DNA of 64,000 bases from Flavobacteriaceae bacterium MAR_2009_75. GTDB taxonomy: Bacteria > Bacteroidota > Bacteroidia > Flavobacteriales > Flavobacteriaceae. The translations under genes and the position numbers were made by a program. A model generated the notes under the pieces. The model ran no database searches. It saw nothing but the letters and a program-made list of their open reading frames with translations, and was not told the DNA's origin. Below, in pieces: positions 26,059-34,598 of the stretch; position 1 is the stretch's first letter; each line of letters begins with the position of its first letter. The DNA lies in the NCBI GenBank assembly GCA_002813285.1, contig PHTZ01000001.1, positions 3,409,501 to 3,473,500 of the forward strand, written 5' to 3'.

Positions 26059-27585
26059 TTATTCCCAATTGGGCATATAGCCATTTTCAAAAATAATTTC
26101 TTGATCATCTTCATCGGTTGAGTCCAATGTTTTCCTGTAGATTTGCCGTTCTGAGATACCATCATTGGAAGTGTAGGTATATATGATAGCACCTTCATTT
26201 GGTGCATATTTAACATCTAGATTGTTAAACCCGGTAGGTTTATCGGTTTCAATTTCGGCTGCTGCGTCAGACACCGAATTATATTCGAAAATTCTACTGT
26301 CTAACTGTCTATATTGAGCATTTTCGACACCTGAGACATCTTGGGTGTATAGAATTTTAGTTCCGTCTATAGAATAATCTAGCCCTCCGAATGCACCCGG
26401 TTCACCTTCGACAATTGTTGAGACCAATGTGCCGTTTGATGGGTTTATCAATTGAATTTTAACATCGTAACCGCTAGTATTGTTGCTTTTTATGGCAATT
26501 AGATTATTGGTGGGGTTAGAGGCGATTTCACTTATAAACTCTTCGGATGGCCCCTCGTAAATTAATGTTGTACCAGAGCCATCAATATTGATGGAATACA
26601 ATTTATTAAAATTTGGAAAATAGATTTTATCACTATTTTGAGACCATGCAAATTCTATTTCATCTTGTTTAAAACCAGCTATTGGAATGTCTTTAGTGAG
26701 TTGTACTTTGTTTCCACCATCCAAATCCATGGTAAATAAATGAGCATCACCGCCTTGATTGGCCAAATAGGCGATTTTGTTTACGATTAAATTTGCTTTT
26801 GGCCTATAGGAATTAATAGCTGCGGAAGTGAGTTGAACTTCATTCTGATTCGTTTCTGAATTATCGACACCTGTTGGTTCTCCGCCAGAAATAATCACAT
26901 TATTTCCATCGATGTTTCGAACAAATAAAAACCTATTGTTTTCAATACCACGTAGTTGAAAACTGCTTAGGCTACTTTGAACCGACTCTGTAATACCATC
27001 GGTGGCCTTCACCTGCCAAAAGAAATTTGCTCCGACCTGAAGTTCATCAACGGTCAAAACGGTATCTTTTAAGTTTGAAAATTTTTGAATGTTGCCGGTT
27101 GCCCCGTTTCTAAGCTCTAGTTCATAGGTAATTTCGTCTTCATCGTTCTCTGAAGATGACCAAGCAAATTCTACGGGACTAGGTGTGTTTTGAGCCTCAT
27201 CGACAGGAAAAAGTAATTGGGGCACCAATGGGGTCAAATTGCTTGCCACGATACTATCGAGTTCGAATACAACATTGGTCGTTTGGTCACCAATTATGGT
27301 AGCCGGTTCAAAACTGACCTGAAAATCGTCTTTCTCTGCTTGAACCGAGTAATCGCCGGCATTGATCTGTTCAATGGTGAAATTTCCTTCAACATCGGTA
27401 AATACAGTAGTTGACGAGGGGTTGGTCGTTATTTTTACATTTTCTAAAGGCACATTTTGACTATTGGCTACAACTCTTCCTTCCAATTTACCAAGAACAG
27501 TATCTCCAATAGTTTCCTCTTCGCAAGAAAGAACGGAAAAGATTATTAAAAGTAGTATAAAACCCTGTTTGTTTATGATATTCAT
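26059..27585 (-). CDS. Beta-propeller lipoprotein with regulatory-like and FnIII-like domains, last gene of the curli operon
   Basis: 508-residue lipoprotein (lipobox LSC, near residue 21). Domains in order: a carboxypeptidase-regulatory-like beta sandwich (LEGRVVANSQNVPLENVKITTNP, about 30-110); a fibronectin type III-like segment (about 115-210: PSPVEFAWSSSENDEDEITYELEL); and a WD40/PD40-like propeller (about 220-505: EFAWSQNSDKIYFPN, LDYSIDGTKILYTQD, VKYAPNEGAIIYTYT). The start at 27585 is 17 bp after the csgG stop, and the strand is the same, so it is probably in the curli transcript. A surface sensor or fibre-anchoring role is possible but unproven. Confidence 0.75.
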   Translation of the reverse strand: MNIINKQGFILLLIIFSVLSCEEETIGDTVLGKLEGRVVANSQNVPLENVKITTNPSSTTVFTDVEGNFTIEQINAGDYSVQAEKDDFQVSFEPATIIGDQTTNVVFELDSIVASNLTPLVPQLLFPVDEAQNTPSPVEFAWSSSENDEDEITYELELRNGATGNIQKFSNLKDTVLTVDELQVGANFFWQVKATDGITESVQSSLSSFQLRGIENNRFLFVRNIDGNNVIISGGEPTGVDNSETNQNEVQLTSAAINSYRPKANLIVNKIAYLANQGGDAHLFTMDLDGGNKVQLTKDIPIAGFKQDEIEFAWSQNSDKIYFPNFNKLYSINIDGSGTTLIYEGPSEEFISEIASNPTNNLIAIKSNNTSGYDVKIQLINPSNGTLVSTIVEGEPGAFGGLDYSIDGTKILYTQDVSGVENAQYRQLDSRIFEYNSVSDAAAEIETDKPTGFNNLDVKYAPNEGAIIYTYTSNDGISERQIYRKTLDSTDEDDQEIIFENGYMPNWE

Positions 27586-27601
27586 TTTACTAGCGGTTAG
27601 T

Positions 27602-28984
27602 TTATTGTATGTTTTTACCAAATCTCCATTCAAGCCCTATATGAAAGTTGTAGTAGAAATCATCTCGCACTCCGTTAACTACATTATCTAGAGCATCGGT
27701 TGCGGTGTGATTATTTTCAGCTCCAATACTTAAGGAGAGTTGGGGATTGAAATTATATTTGATGGCCAATCCATATTGCACATTAAAGCCCGACGTATCT
27801 TCGGAAAGTTCGGAATCTGGTTTGTCCATATCAAAAATACCTCCAATACCTGCATAGATGTAAGGAGTCAAATTGTCTAGGGGCAATAAGGTATAGCCTA
27901 GTTGAAGGTTGCTAGAGGCATATGATTTATAGAAGTTTTCACCACCAGTAAAGTAATGGTAATCGCCTTTTAGACCAATATCAAATTTAGGCGATAAGTA
28001 ATAGCTATATTTTAGACCGCCGCCACCACCAAGTGATTTTTTTGAGAAATCGGCGTTAAGAACCGGGGCATTTCCGGTGACACTAAGACTATGTTTTAGG
28101 GTAGACTGAGCCTGTTTTCTATTGTATAGCAAAGTGCTCTCTTCTTCCTGTTTTCTAGAATTATAAAGTGAAACTAGGGCATTATTGGTTTCCTTACCTT
28201 CTTTAGTGCTCCATAAGTTATCTTGAATACCTTCAAAAATCAGTGATTCCACAGCACTTTCAATAGCATTTTGTATGGCAAGTTGCACTGGCTCGTTTTT
28301 GGTAATTCCGGTTTCAACTTCTAAAAGTCTTTGAAATTTCACGTATTTAAATAGGCTAGCGTCCAAGGCTTGAGATAATATGGTTTTGGAAACGTAAACC
28401 GTTTTTAAAATTTTACCATTGGAGGTAGAAACGGCCCTTAAGTAAATGGTAATACGATCTTGGCGATATTGAGTGGAACCTCCGGCGCCAAAATATCTCG
28501 CGCCATACCCTCCGGTTATAATATTGGAATCATAGGACATGATGCCACCTTCAAGAAGTATGCCCGCATAGAGTAAAGGGGGTAGGTTGGGCTGGCCGCT
28601 ATTGTCACCCGTATACTCTTGTCTGGTTGACCTAATGATATTACGTTCGTTTAACAGATTGGATAGGTTTTCCCGTTCTATGGGAGTAAACCATTTTGAA
28701 TCTTCCAAGGCTTTTATAAGCATGGTTGTGGCACCTTGAGGTACCGCCGTACTAAAAGTGCTACCAGCTTCTACGTTTTTATATTGCCCGGTTTGGTCTT
28801 TAAAGTTGTAGACCCCAACTACCACGGGTTCGTCTGGGAGTGGAAGGTTTTTTAAGATATCGGTTTTAGAAGTGGTCTCACCTATTCTTGCCGAAGTGGG
28901 GGCTACGGGTTGGTTAAAATATGCACCACAGCCTGAAAATAGTATCAATAAAACTATGTAGAGGGAGCTTTTGTAAAATTTCAT
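27602..28984 (-). CDS. csgG: Curli secretion channel CsgG with an extra C-terminal barrel domain
   Basis: CsgG forms the nine-subunit outer-membrane channel that exports curli subunits. The 460-residue lipoprotein has lipobox FSGC (Cys19). The first 270 residues match CsgG: VVGVYNFKDQTGQYKNVEAGSTFSTAVPQGATTML-type sequence, then WFTPIERENLSNLLNERNIIRSTRQ. E. coli CsgG ends near residue 277; here about 185 further residues look like an outer-membrane beta-barrel (SPKFDIGLKGDYHYF, YIYAGIGGIFD, FHIGLEWRFGKN). This makes a channel-plus-barrel fusion. csgF is 6 bp upstream. Confidence 0.92.
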   Translation of the reverse strand: MKFYKSSLYIVLLILFSGCGAYFNQPVAPTSARIGETTSKTDILKNLPLPDEPVVVGVYNFKDQTGQYKNVEAGSTFSTAVPQGATTMLIKALEDSKWFTPIERENLSNLLNERNIIRSTRQEYTGDNSGQPNLPPLLYAGILLEGGIMSYDSNIITGGYGARYFGAGGSTQYRQDRITIYLRAVSTSNGKILKTVYVSKTILSQALDASLFKYVKFQRLLEVETGITKNEPVQLAIQNAIESAVESLIFEGIQDNLWSTKEGKETNNALVSLYNSRKQEEESTLLYNRKQAQSTLKHSLSVTGNAPVLNADFSKKSLGGGGGLKYSYYLSPKFDIGLKGDYHYFTGGENFYKSYASSNLQLGYTLLPLDNLTPYIYAGIGGIFDMDKPDSELSEDTSGFNVQYGLAIKYNFNPQLSLSIGAENNHTATDALDNVVNGVRDDFYYNFHIGLEWRFGKNIQ

Positions 28985-28990
28985 ATTCGC

Positions 28991-29383
28991 TTAGTTGGGT
29001 ACAATAATTTGGGTTTGTTCGCCAGTTGTGGTATCTAATATGTTGACTACAAGACCTTCGCCAGATTCAAAGATTTCTAATAATAGGTCACCGACATTGA
29101 AGGTGCCGGGCTGTAGCCCGTCGCCTAACTCTGAGGTAAAAACAGAACGGGTCAATTGGCCTAGTATTTGGCGATTGAGACTTTCTTGAAAATCTTGAAG
29201 TTCTGATGTTTCATCACGAAAGCTTTGGTTGTTCGTAAACGAGTTCTGGGCATTTGCAGAACTTAACAACCACTGGTAGTTAAAAGTATTGCCCCCGAAA
29301 TTCGGATTTTTTGGAGTATATACCAACTGCTGGGAATATGCCGAAAAACTTAGGAAAAAAATGAGGTACAGTAATGTTTTCAT
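28991..29383 (-). CDS. csgF: Curli assembly factor CsgF
   Basis: CsgF sits at the mouth of the CsgG pore and anchors the curli nucleator. The 130-residue protein has a signal peptide (MKTLLYLIFFLSFSAYSQ), and the mature N-terminus carries the family signature LVYTPKNPNFGGNTFNYQWLLSSANAQN, which in E. coli binds inside CsgG. The C-terminal region (NVGDLLLEIFESGEGLVVNILD) fits the CsgF outer helix-strand part. It is placed between csgE and csgG with gaps of 1 and 6 bp. Confidence 0.93.
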   Translation of the reverse strand: MKTLLYLIFFLSFSAYSQQLVYTPKNPNFGGNTFNYQWLLSSANAQNSFTNNQSFRDETSELQDFQESLNRQILGQLTRSVFTSELGDGLQPGTFNVGDLLLEIFESGEGLVVNILDTTTGEQTQIIVPN

Positions 29384-29384
29384 A

Positions 29385-30146
29385 TTAATATTGAATTGTA
29401 TTTTGGCTTATGGCCCTATTTTTTATAAAGTATTGGTTTACCCTAAGAATAGATTGGTCGACCATTTCTTTTATGTAAGAACTTCTGGGATTGAGAAAAA
29501 ACTGCACCACCAAGTTGTCGCCTGCATATATCTTAATTTGGGTATTGCCACCAATGGCGAGTACCTCGTCTACCTTTACTATTTGATTGCCTTTAATATT
29601 GTTGTTGGTGTATGCCAAATAGAACATTTGATAAAAGTCTCTACCTGGTTTGGTTTTGGTGTTTTCAAACACCAGACCTGTCATAAGGTCGATGTCTTTT
29701 AAACTTTGAGTTTCTCTATTCGCCAGAAGATGGTCTTCTTGAACAATTTTAGGTTGTAAATCGTCTTCGCCTTCAAAACCGTTGATGACCATTCTGTCTT
29801 TTCCGATGACTTTGTCATCTTCATATAACAGTACAAATACGATGGTTCTTTGATCGTCTTTTAAGGGTAAAGTGGCCGTACTAATATTTTTACGCTGTTG
29901 AGGTTCTATAATAAAATATTGTTCGTCTTCGAACTGCTCGTCTTTGTTCTTTACAATTAAAGCTTTGTATTTCAGACTTTTTTTAAGTTGAGTTTTGTTA
30001 AAGGCCGAAAAAGTAATTTTGGTGAGTGCACCTTCCGAATCTAAATTGATGCTTGCTTCCACATCTTTATTAAAGGCCTGCGCCATAAGAGCGGAACAAC
30101 TCAACATAAAGAAGAAAGTAACATAAAGAGGTCGGGGCAATTGCAT
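29385..30146 (-). CDS. csgE: CsgE with an N-terminal CsgH-like domain
   Basis: CsgE caps the CsgG channel in the periplasm and gives secretion its specificity. Here the protein has 253 residues against about 130 in E. coli. After the signal peptide (ending LMAQ), residues about 26-123 form a beta-sandwich that resembles CsgH, the small curli chaperone of alphaproteobacteria (VEASINLDSEGALTKITFSAFN, then TIVFVLLYEDDKVIGKDRMVI). Residues about 150-245 are the CsgE domain (LMTGLVFENTKTKPGRDFYQMFYLAY, then VVQFFLNPRSSYIKEMV). So two chaperone-type modules are joined in one chain. Confidence 0.85.
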   Translation of the reverse strand: MQLPRPLYVTFFFMLSCSALMAQAFNKDVEASINLDSEGALTKITFSAFNKTQLKKSLKYKALIVKNKDEQFEDEQYFIIEPQQRKNISTATLPLKDDQRTIVFVLLYEDDKVIGKDRMVINGFEGEDDLQPKIVQEDHLLANRETQSLKDIDLMTGLVFENTKTKPGRDFYQMFYLAYTNNNIKGNQIVKVDEVLAIGGNTQIKIYAGDNLVVQFFLNPRSSYIKEMVDQSILRVNQYFIKNRAISQNTIQY

Positions 30147-30162
30147 TGTGGGGTACTTTTTT

Positions 30163-30693
30163 CTAATTGGTATTTCTTATGATAAGACTCTGGGATCCTT
30201 CACTCATTTTAATTTTCATTTTATCGACGATACTATTACTCCCGTGAATGACTAGATTTTGATTATTGCCGTTTTGCTCAACGCTACGTTCGATAAGTTG
30301 CTTGTTATTGTGAAAATTATATTCAAGAAGAAGATTGTTATCTCCCTCTTGTAATACACTATAATCGATAATATCAGCCTTTAGGTTCAAATCGATTTTG
30401 TTAGAGTTGCCGTATTGCGATAATTCTAAGTCCGTAATCTGCGATTGACTGTTCACGATTGAAGTATTGTTATTGCCCACCTGGTTGATATAAACACCTT
30501 TATTCGACACATTAATGGTTTCGGTGCTTAATATCTCATTAGATTGCTGTGAATAATAATTCATCTGCTGAGCGTTTGAACCAAAATTTTCAGGTGTAAT
30601 ATCAGTTTCTTCTTCGATAATACCTTGTGCGCGAATACTTATGCTACTTAGAAGAACAATAAAAAGAATTGAAAGGTTTTGGTTTGGTCTCAT
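30163..30693 (-). CDS. csgB: Curli minor subunit/nucleator-like protein (CsgB-like)
   Basis: Secreted protein of 176 residues with a signal peptide ending at RAQG. The body carries four or five imperfect curlin repeats of the form xVxQxGNxNxxxV: VYINQVGNNNTSIVNSQSQ, LELSQYGNSNKIDLNLKAD, SVLQEGDNNLLLEYNF and RSVEQNGNNQNLVIHG. Fewer and less regular repeats than the neighbouring major subunit, and its place between csgA-like and csgE, suggest a nucleator. The symbol is by analogy and not by close identity. A 36-bp perfect palindrome stands 22 bp before its start codon. Confidence 0.75.
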   Translation of the reverse strand: MRPNQNLSILFIVLLSSISIRAQGIIEEETDITPENFGSNAQQMNYYSQQSNEILSTETINVSNKGVYINQVGNNNTSIVNSQSQITDLELSQYGNSNKIDLNLKADIIDYSVLQEGDNNLLLEYNFHNNKQLIERSVEQNGNNQNLVIHGSNSIVDKMKIKMSEGSQSLIIRNTN

Positions 30694-30714
30694 ACCTTTT
30701 CATGGTTAAAGATG

Positions 30715-30750
30715 AATAACTACGGAACATGTACATGTTCCGTAGTTATT
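30715..30750. other. 36-bp perfect palindrome between the curli subunit genes
   Basis: The 18 bases from 30715 (AATAACTACGGAACATGT) are the exact reverse complement of the next 18. It lies 23 bp after the csgA-like stop and 22 bp before the csgB-like start. In RNA it would form a long hairpin, able to reduce read-through or to protect the csgA message. A protein-binding site is the alternative. Confidence 0.85.
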
Positions 30751-30773
30751 ATATCTATTATCGTTGATGCTTA

Positions 30774-31796
30774 TTAATTTTGCGTTACGATAGCTATTGT
30801 GCCATTGTCTACAGATGTTTGATTCACAAGACTGCTATGACCACTTCCATTTTGAGTTACCATTATAGTAGCATCAGTTGTTCCCAGTTGATTAGCCCTG
30901 CTCAAATTGTTATTACCATTTTGTTGTATAACCTTTATTTCACTAAAAGAACTTGTTTCATCTTGGGTTGTAAAACTTCTATTGTTATTTCCATTTCTCT
31001 GTGTGGTATAAGCATTGTTCTCCAAACCAGCTTGTACATTGGAAGAGTAGTTTGCATTACCATTTTGCACTGTAGAAATGATTCCAGAAGTACCTTCCTG
31101 AGATATTATGGATTTATTATCCATTCCATTTTGGTTGACTATTGCGGTCAACTCTTGACCATTTAAATCGCCTGGGTTCGCACCAAATTGATTAACATCA
31201 GAATAGTTTCTTCTTCCAACTTGATCAATGTCTATTGTACTCTTAGCAGATACTTGTCTAATTTTAGAATTATTGGCACCATTATTAGCATTGTCACCAG
31301 ACTGCGTAACGAAGATTTCGTTATTCGACCAGCTTTGCCAGATAGTAGATTTATTATCATCGTCATTTTGAACGACTTTAATTGAGTTTTGATACCCACC
31401 CTGTACATCTACTTTAGAATTGTTGTTATCTCCCTTTTGATCGATATCCGTAGTTGAAACTCTTCCTCCTTGTTTTACCAGAGATTTATTGTCACGGCCC
31501 AATTGATAAACATCAGTTTTTACACCTGTTGAGGTGGCGCCGTTGTTCCAGATGTCCCCTTGGTCTACAGTAGATTTGTTACCTGAACCTTCTTGTTTGA
31601 TTTTTACTGTGGTGGCATCTCCACCTCCTTCGGCAACACCTATCTGATCAACTAAAGAGTTGTTGGAATTACCGGATTGATTGACATTAACGACAGCGCC
31701 ATCAGTTGCATTTTCCTGATTGATTTCACTGCTGTTTTGAGCCATTACAAAAGACCCCATTGCTAGTGCCATGGCACATAAGACTACTTTTTTCAT
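30774..31796 (-). CDS. csgA: Major curli-type amyloid subunit (CsgA-like), about 12 repeats
   Basis: Secreted amyloid subunit of 340 residues. The ATG at 31796 gives a standard signal peptide (MKKVVLCAMALAMGSFVMAQ); an upstream ATG adds 13 odd residues. After that come about 12.5 curlin repeats with period 20-26, each of the pattern xVxVxQxGxxNxSxVxQ, for example VVNVNQSGNSNNSLVDQIG and IMVTQNGSGHSSLVNQTS. The last half-repeat ends VTQN. Gln and Asn at fixed places should form the ladders of a beta-solenoid. It is larger than E. coli CsgA (five repeats), and is first in the operon. Confidence 0.9.
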   Translation of the reverse strand: MKKVVLCAMALAMGSFVMAQNSSEINQENATDGAVVNVNQSGNSNNSLVDQIGVAEGGGDATTVKIKQEGSGNKSTVDQGDIWNNGATSTGVKTDVYQLGRDNKSLVKQGGRVSTTDIDQKGDNNNSKVDVQGGYQNSIKVVQNDDDNKSTIWQSWSNNEIFVTQSGDNANNGANNSKIRQVSAKSTIDIDQVGRRNYSDVNQFGANPGDLNGQELTAIVNQNGMDNKSIISQEGTSGIISTVQNGNANYSSNVQAGLENNAYTTQRNGNNNRSFTTQDETSSFSEIKVIQQNGNNNLSRANQLGTTDATIMVTQNGSGHSSLVNQTSVDNGTIAIVTQN

Positions 31797-32357
31797 AAAG
31801 ATTAAATTAATTATTAGTAATTGGTTAAAATGCACGTTTGGTCGTTTTCAGAAATCTGAAAAAAGCACAGAGCGGTAGCCTCAAGACAACATGGGTAATC
31901 TCAACTTCACACTACTTTTCGTAAAAAAACTAATTGTAATCTGTTCAAGTAATTTGAACTAATGGGGGGAGATGATTTAAATAAAAACGGATGTTTTATA
32001 AAACATTATTCGTTTGCTAAATCATACAGTAATGATACTCACTAATAAACAGAAATTAAACCTCTGATCGACGAAATACTTAATTTTTTAGTTTAACGCT
32101 AAAATTGAAAGCTTTTTCTTTCGAAAATAATTTTTTTAGTAAGAAATTTTACGACCAATATTGCCGATTAGGTAATTTTACAATTCAAAAATTATTATAT
32201 GTCAAATTTTGAACGATAAAATATAGGATTCCGCAATATTTGAGATCAAATAGAAATCTCAGTTTTATAGTTTTCTCTTGTTAAATGCAATGCATTCCAG
32301 CGTGGAATTTTATGAGAAGTATTCAAATAAGAAGTAAACGGAGTCGTGCTTTAGAAA
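31797..32357. other. Long leader/promoter region of the curli operon
   Basis: 561 bp, very AT-rich, without an ORF. It should carry the operon promoter and regulator sites. The one dyad I see is GTTCAA-N5-TTGAAC at 31943-31959, about 147 bp upstream of the csgA-like start. No clear minus-7 element could be fixed. Confidence 0.5.
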
Positions 32358-33584
32358 CTAATCTGTCACCTTCAATTTGACTTGATTTTCTGTAGTGTTC
32401 AAAAACTTATCGACTGCGGTGAAAGTCAGTTCAAAATTACCGGTTTCTGTAGGTAGCCCCGAGATCAGGTTGTTTTTATTATCAAATTCTAACCAATCAT
32501 ATTCCGTAGTGTTTAGTGATAACGTCAATTGTTGATCATCGATATCTTTAAAATAATCTGCCGGCAGTAAAATCTCAAATTTCTCACCAACTTTAATCGT
32601 AGTATTTGAAACAGGGTTGAATACAAAAGGTTTGAAAACTTTTGAAGTATTTGCCCAGAATATATCAGATTCTCTTAGTTCGGTTTGTTCGACCTGCAGG
32701 CGTGTAAAAAACAAAAACTTATTATCGATACTCACAAAGGGTCTTCTGTCCCAATCGTTTGAATTTATAGCCGAATCGAGTACTCTGGGTACGGTCCATT
32801 TTTTATTAATGTCGCGGTAGGTTATATATAGGTCTGTAGCGGTTTCATCACTTGTATATCTACAAAAAATCAGATAATCTTCATTCGGGGAGATGAATAC
32901 ACTTTCTTCGTCATTGGGGGAAAGAAGTTCAGAAATGACTTCAACTTTTCGGTATTCTTCATCCACTAAAGCGGAGTAGAATAAGTCGGCGGTGAAGCAG
33001 TTTTCTTTGCCTTCACAATTTCTATTAGAAGAGAAATAAATCGTTCCGTTGTAGGTCATGCTCGCATTTGCCTCCCTACTTTTTGAGCTTAAGGGATGCT
33101 GAATCAATTGGGGCGAACCCCAACCATCGGCAGATTTTTCGAGTTTGCCAATATCGGTCAGGTAATTTACTTCAGGCTTACTTTGCGCGTAGAGTAACGA
33201 TTTTCCATCTGGGGAGAAATACGGAAGAAAAACACTTTTGCCTTTTAAAGGCTCAAAAATCATAGGTTCTGTCCAGTCCTCATTCATCATTTTAGAGTAG
33301 AAAATTTGTCCACTGTCATCATTGTTCAGTATGCCAAATGTCATTTCTTGACCGTCAGGGCTAAAGGATATTCCATGCTCAAGTCTACCTTTTGCCGACA
33401 CGATATCAGGAGCAAAAACCACTGGATGAGAGTCTGGGACAGTCTGATTTAAATAGTTCGTAGGCTTACTTAAGAATTTGCAGCTGAACAGCCCCAAGAT
33501 GATGAGAATTGATAGAAATAGTATTAAAGGATTTTTCACTATTGTAGACTTTTTCTGAGAGGATTCAAAGATGCATATATACAT
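32358..33584 (-). CDS. PD40 beta-propeller lipoprotein with C-terminal cadherin-like domain
   Basis: Lipoprotein with a WD40-like/PD40 propeller (blades such as HGISFSPDGQEMTFGI, FLPYFSPDGKSLLYAQS and VFISPNEDYLIFCRY) and a final immunoglobulin/cadherin-like domain (about the last 85 residues: EILLPADYFKDIDDQQLTLSL, then FELTFTAVDKF). An ATG at 33584 gives 408 residues; a GTG at 33536 gives a tidier lipoprotein signal (KNPLILFLSILIILGLFSC) and may be the true start. It stands upstream of the curli leader and shares a propeller with the last gene of that operon. Function unknown. Confidence 0.75.
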   Translation of the reverse strand: MYICIFESSQKKSTIVKNPLILFLSILIILGLFSCKFLSKPTNYLNQTVPDSHPVVFAPDIVSAKGRLEHGISFSPDGQEMTFGILNNDDSGQIFYSKMMNEDWTEPMIFEPLKGKSVFLPYFSPDGKSLLYAQSKPEVNYLTDIGKLEKSADGWGSPQLIQHPLSSKSREANASMTYNGTIYFSSNRNCEGKENCFTADLFYSALVDEEYRKVEVISELLSPNDEESVFISPNEDYLIFCRYTSDETATDLYITYRDINKKWTVPRVLDSAINSNDWDRRPFVSIDNKFLFFTRLQVEQTELRESDIFWANTSKVFKPFVFNPVSNTTIKVGEKFEILLPADYFKDIDDQQLTLSLNTTEYDWLEFDNKNNLISGLPTETGNFELTFTAVDKFLNTTENQVKLKVTD

Positions 33585-33752
33585 CCGTACTATTTTATAA
33601 ATTTTATTCGCTGGTCATTTCGGCAAAACTAAGACAAAGGTTAATGGTAAGGGAAGAATTTTTTACTGTTGTCGTTTCGTTAGCAATACCAATTGGAAAT
33701 TTAGAAGGGGGGTTGGTTGTTTCGTTTCCGTTTGCACTGATATTCATATTTT

Positions 33753-34352
33753 TTATTCTATGAAGTGTATGGGTTCGGTTAGTTCGGTAAAGCTGGTTCC
33801 CGAGGCTAGAGTCATTTCCACTTTAAATACTGAATTCTCCGGAATATTCTCGTGTACTACCAAGTTCAGCAAAAGTTCGTCGTATACTTTACCTCCGCTA
33901 TCTAATGTCTCGTTTATGGTTCTTGATACCATATCGTCACCAACAAATGTGAAATTGTCAGTAACTATTGCTTCCTCTTGATTTTCGGTATCGATGGCCG
34001 TAATCTCAATCGAATCGATGGGGTCATTAGTAATTACCTCATTTGGCACACAACTACAGGCGTAGGCGGTGTTAAACCCTAAACTTGAAAAATTTGTGCT
34101 CTTATATTTCGCGGTAATCGGTTCATGCTCGAACTCGGAAAAAATAACCAGTCCGAACGAATTTATGTGAACGGACTCCTCAATTTCAGCTATCTCGAAC
34201 CCGGAGGTATCAAAAACTCTTAATTCTATACCGTCGTATATTTTTTCCAATTTTTGAGTTCCAGAACAATTACAATTATCATCTTCACACGAGATAATTA
34301 TCAACTGAATGAGATAGATGCAAAGAAGAGATTTGAAGACCCTTTTTATCAT
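33753..34352 (-). CDS. Lipoprotein of unknown function
   Basis: 199 residues from the ATG at 34352, with lipobox IIISC followed by the short Cys-rich start CEDDNCNCSG. The rest is beta-rich (LRVFDTSGFEIAEIEESVHINSFGLVIF, then VEMTLASGTSFTELTEPIHFIE), like other small surface lipoproteins of the phylum. No family is recognised. An upstream in-frame ATG (34370) would add six residues before the signal. A possible 47-codon ORF follows 5 bp downstream (33604-33747), but its composition is unconvincing. Confidence 0.65.
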   Translation of the reverse strand: MIKRVFKSLLCIYLIQLIIISCEDDNCNCSGTQKLEKIYDGIELRVFDTSGFEIAEIEESVHINSFGLVIFSEFEHEPITAKYKSTNFSSLGFNTAYACSCVPNEVITNDPIDSIEITAIDTENQEEAIVTDNFTFVGDDMVSRTINETLDSGGKVYDELLLNLVVHENIPENSVFKVEMTLASGTSFTELTEPIHFIE

Positions 34353-34598
34353 GATAGCTATTTTTTGCACTACGTCGAGTTATTATAAGTATCTAGCCTT
34401 GAGCGAGGGGTAGTCAAAGTATTGACTTAAGTTGATAGAAATTTAGTTAAATATTTGCACTGTAGCAATTTAGCTCGGGCAATTTAGTTGGTATGGGTAT
34501 CTATCTTCGCTACTCAAAGTATGGTGGTAATTAAAAGTATACGCTCGAATTAAAAACAAACGTCATGTTGCGGTGCTGACAGCGGGTTGTGATAGCCT

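Noticed and set aside
29289-29702. 137-residue plus-strand ORF
   Set aside because: Antisense shadow across csgF and csgE, which are both clearly supported on the other strand.
33604-33747. 47-codon ORF after the lipoprotein gene at 33753
   Set aside because: Starts 5 bp after the stop, but the product is Asn/Thr/Ser-rich without any motif; it may be chance.
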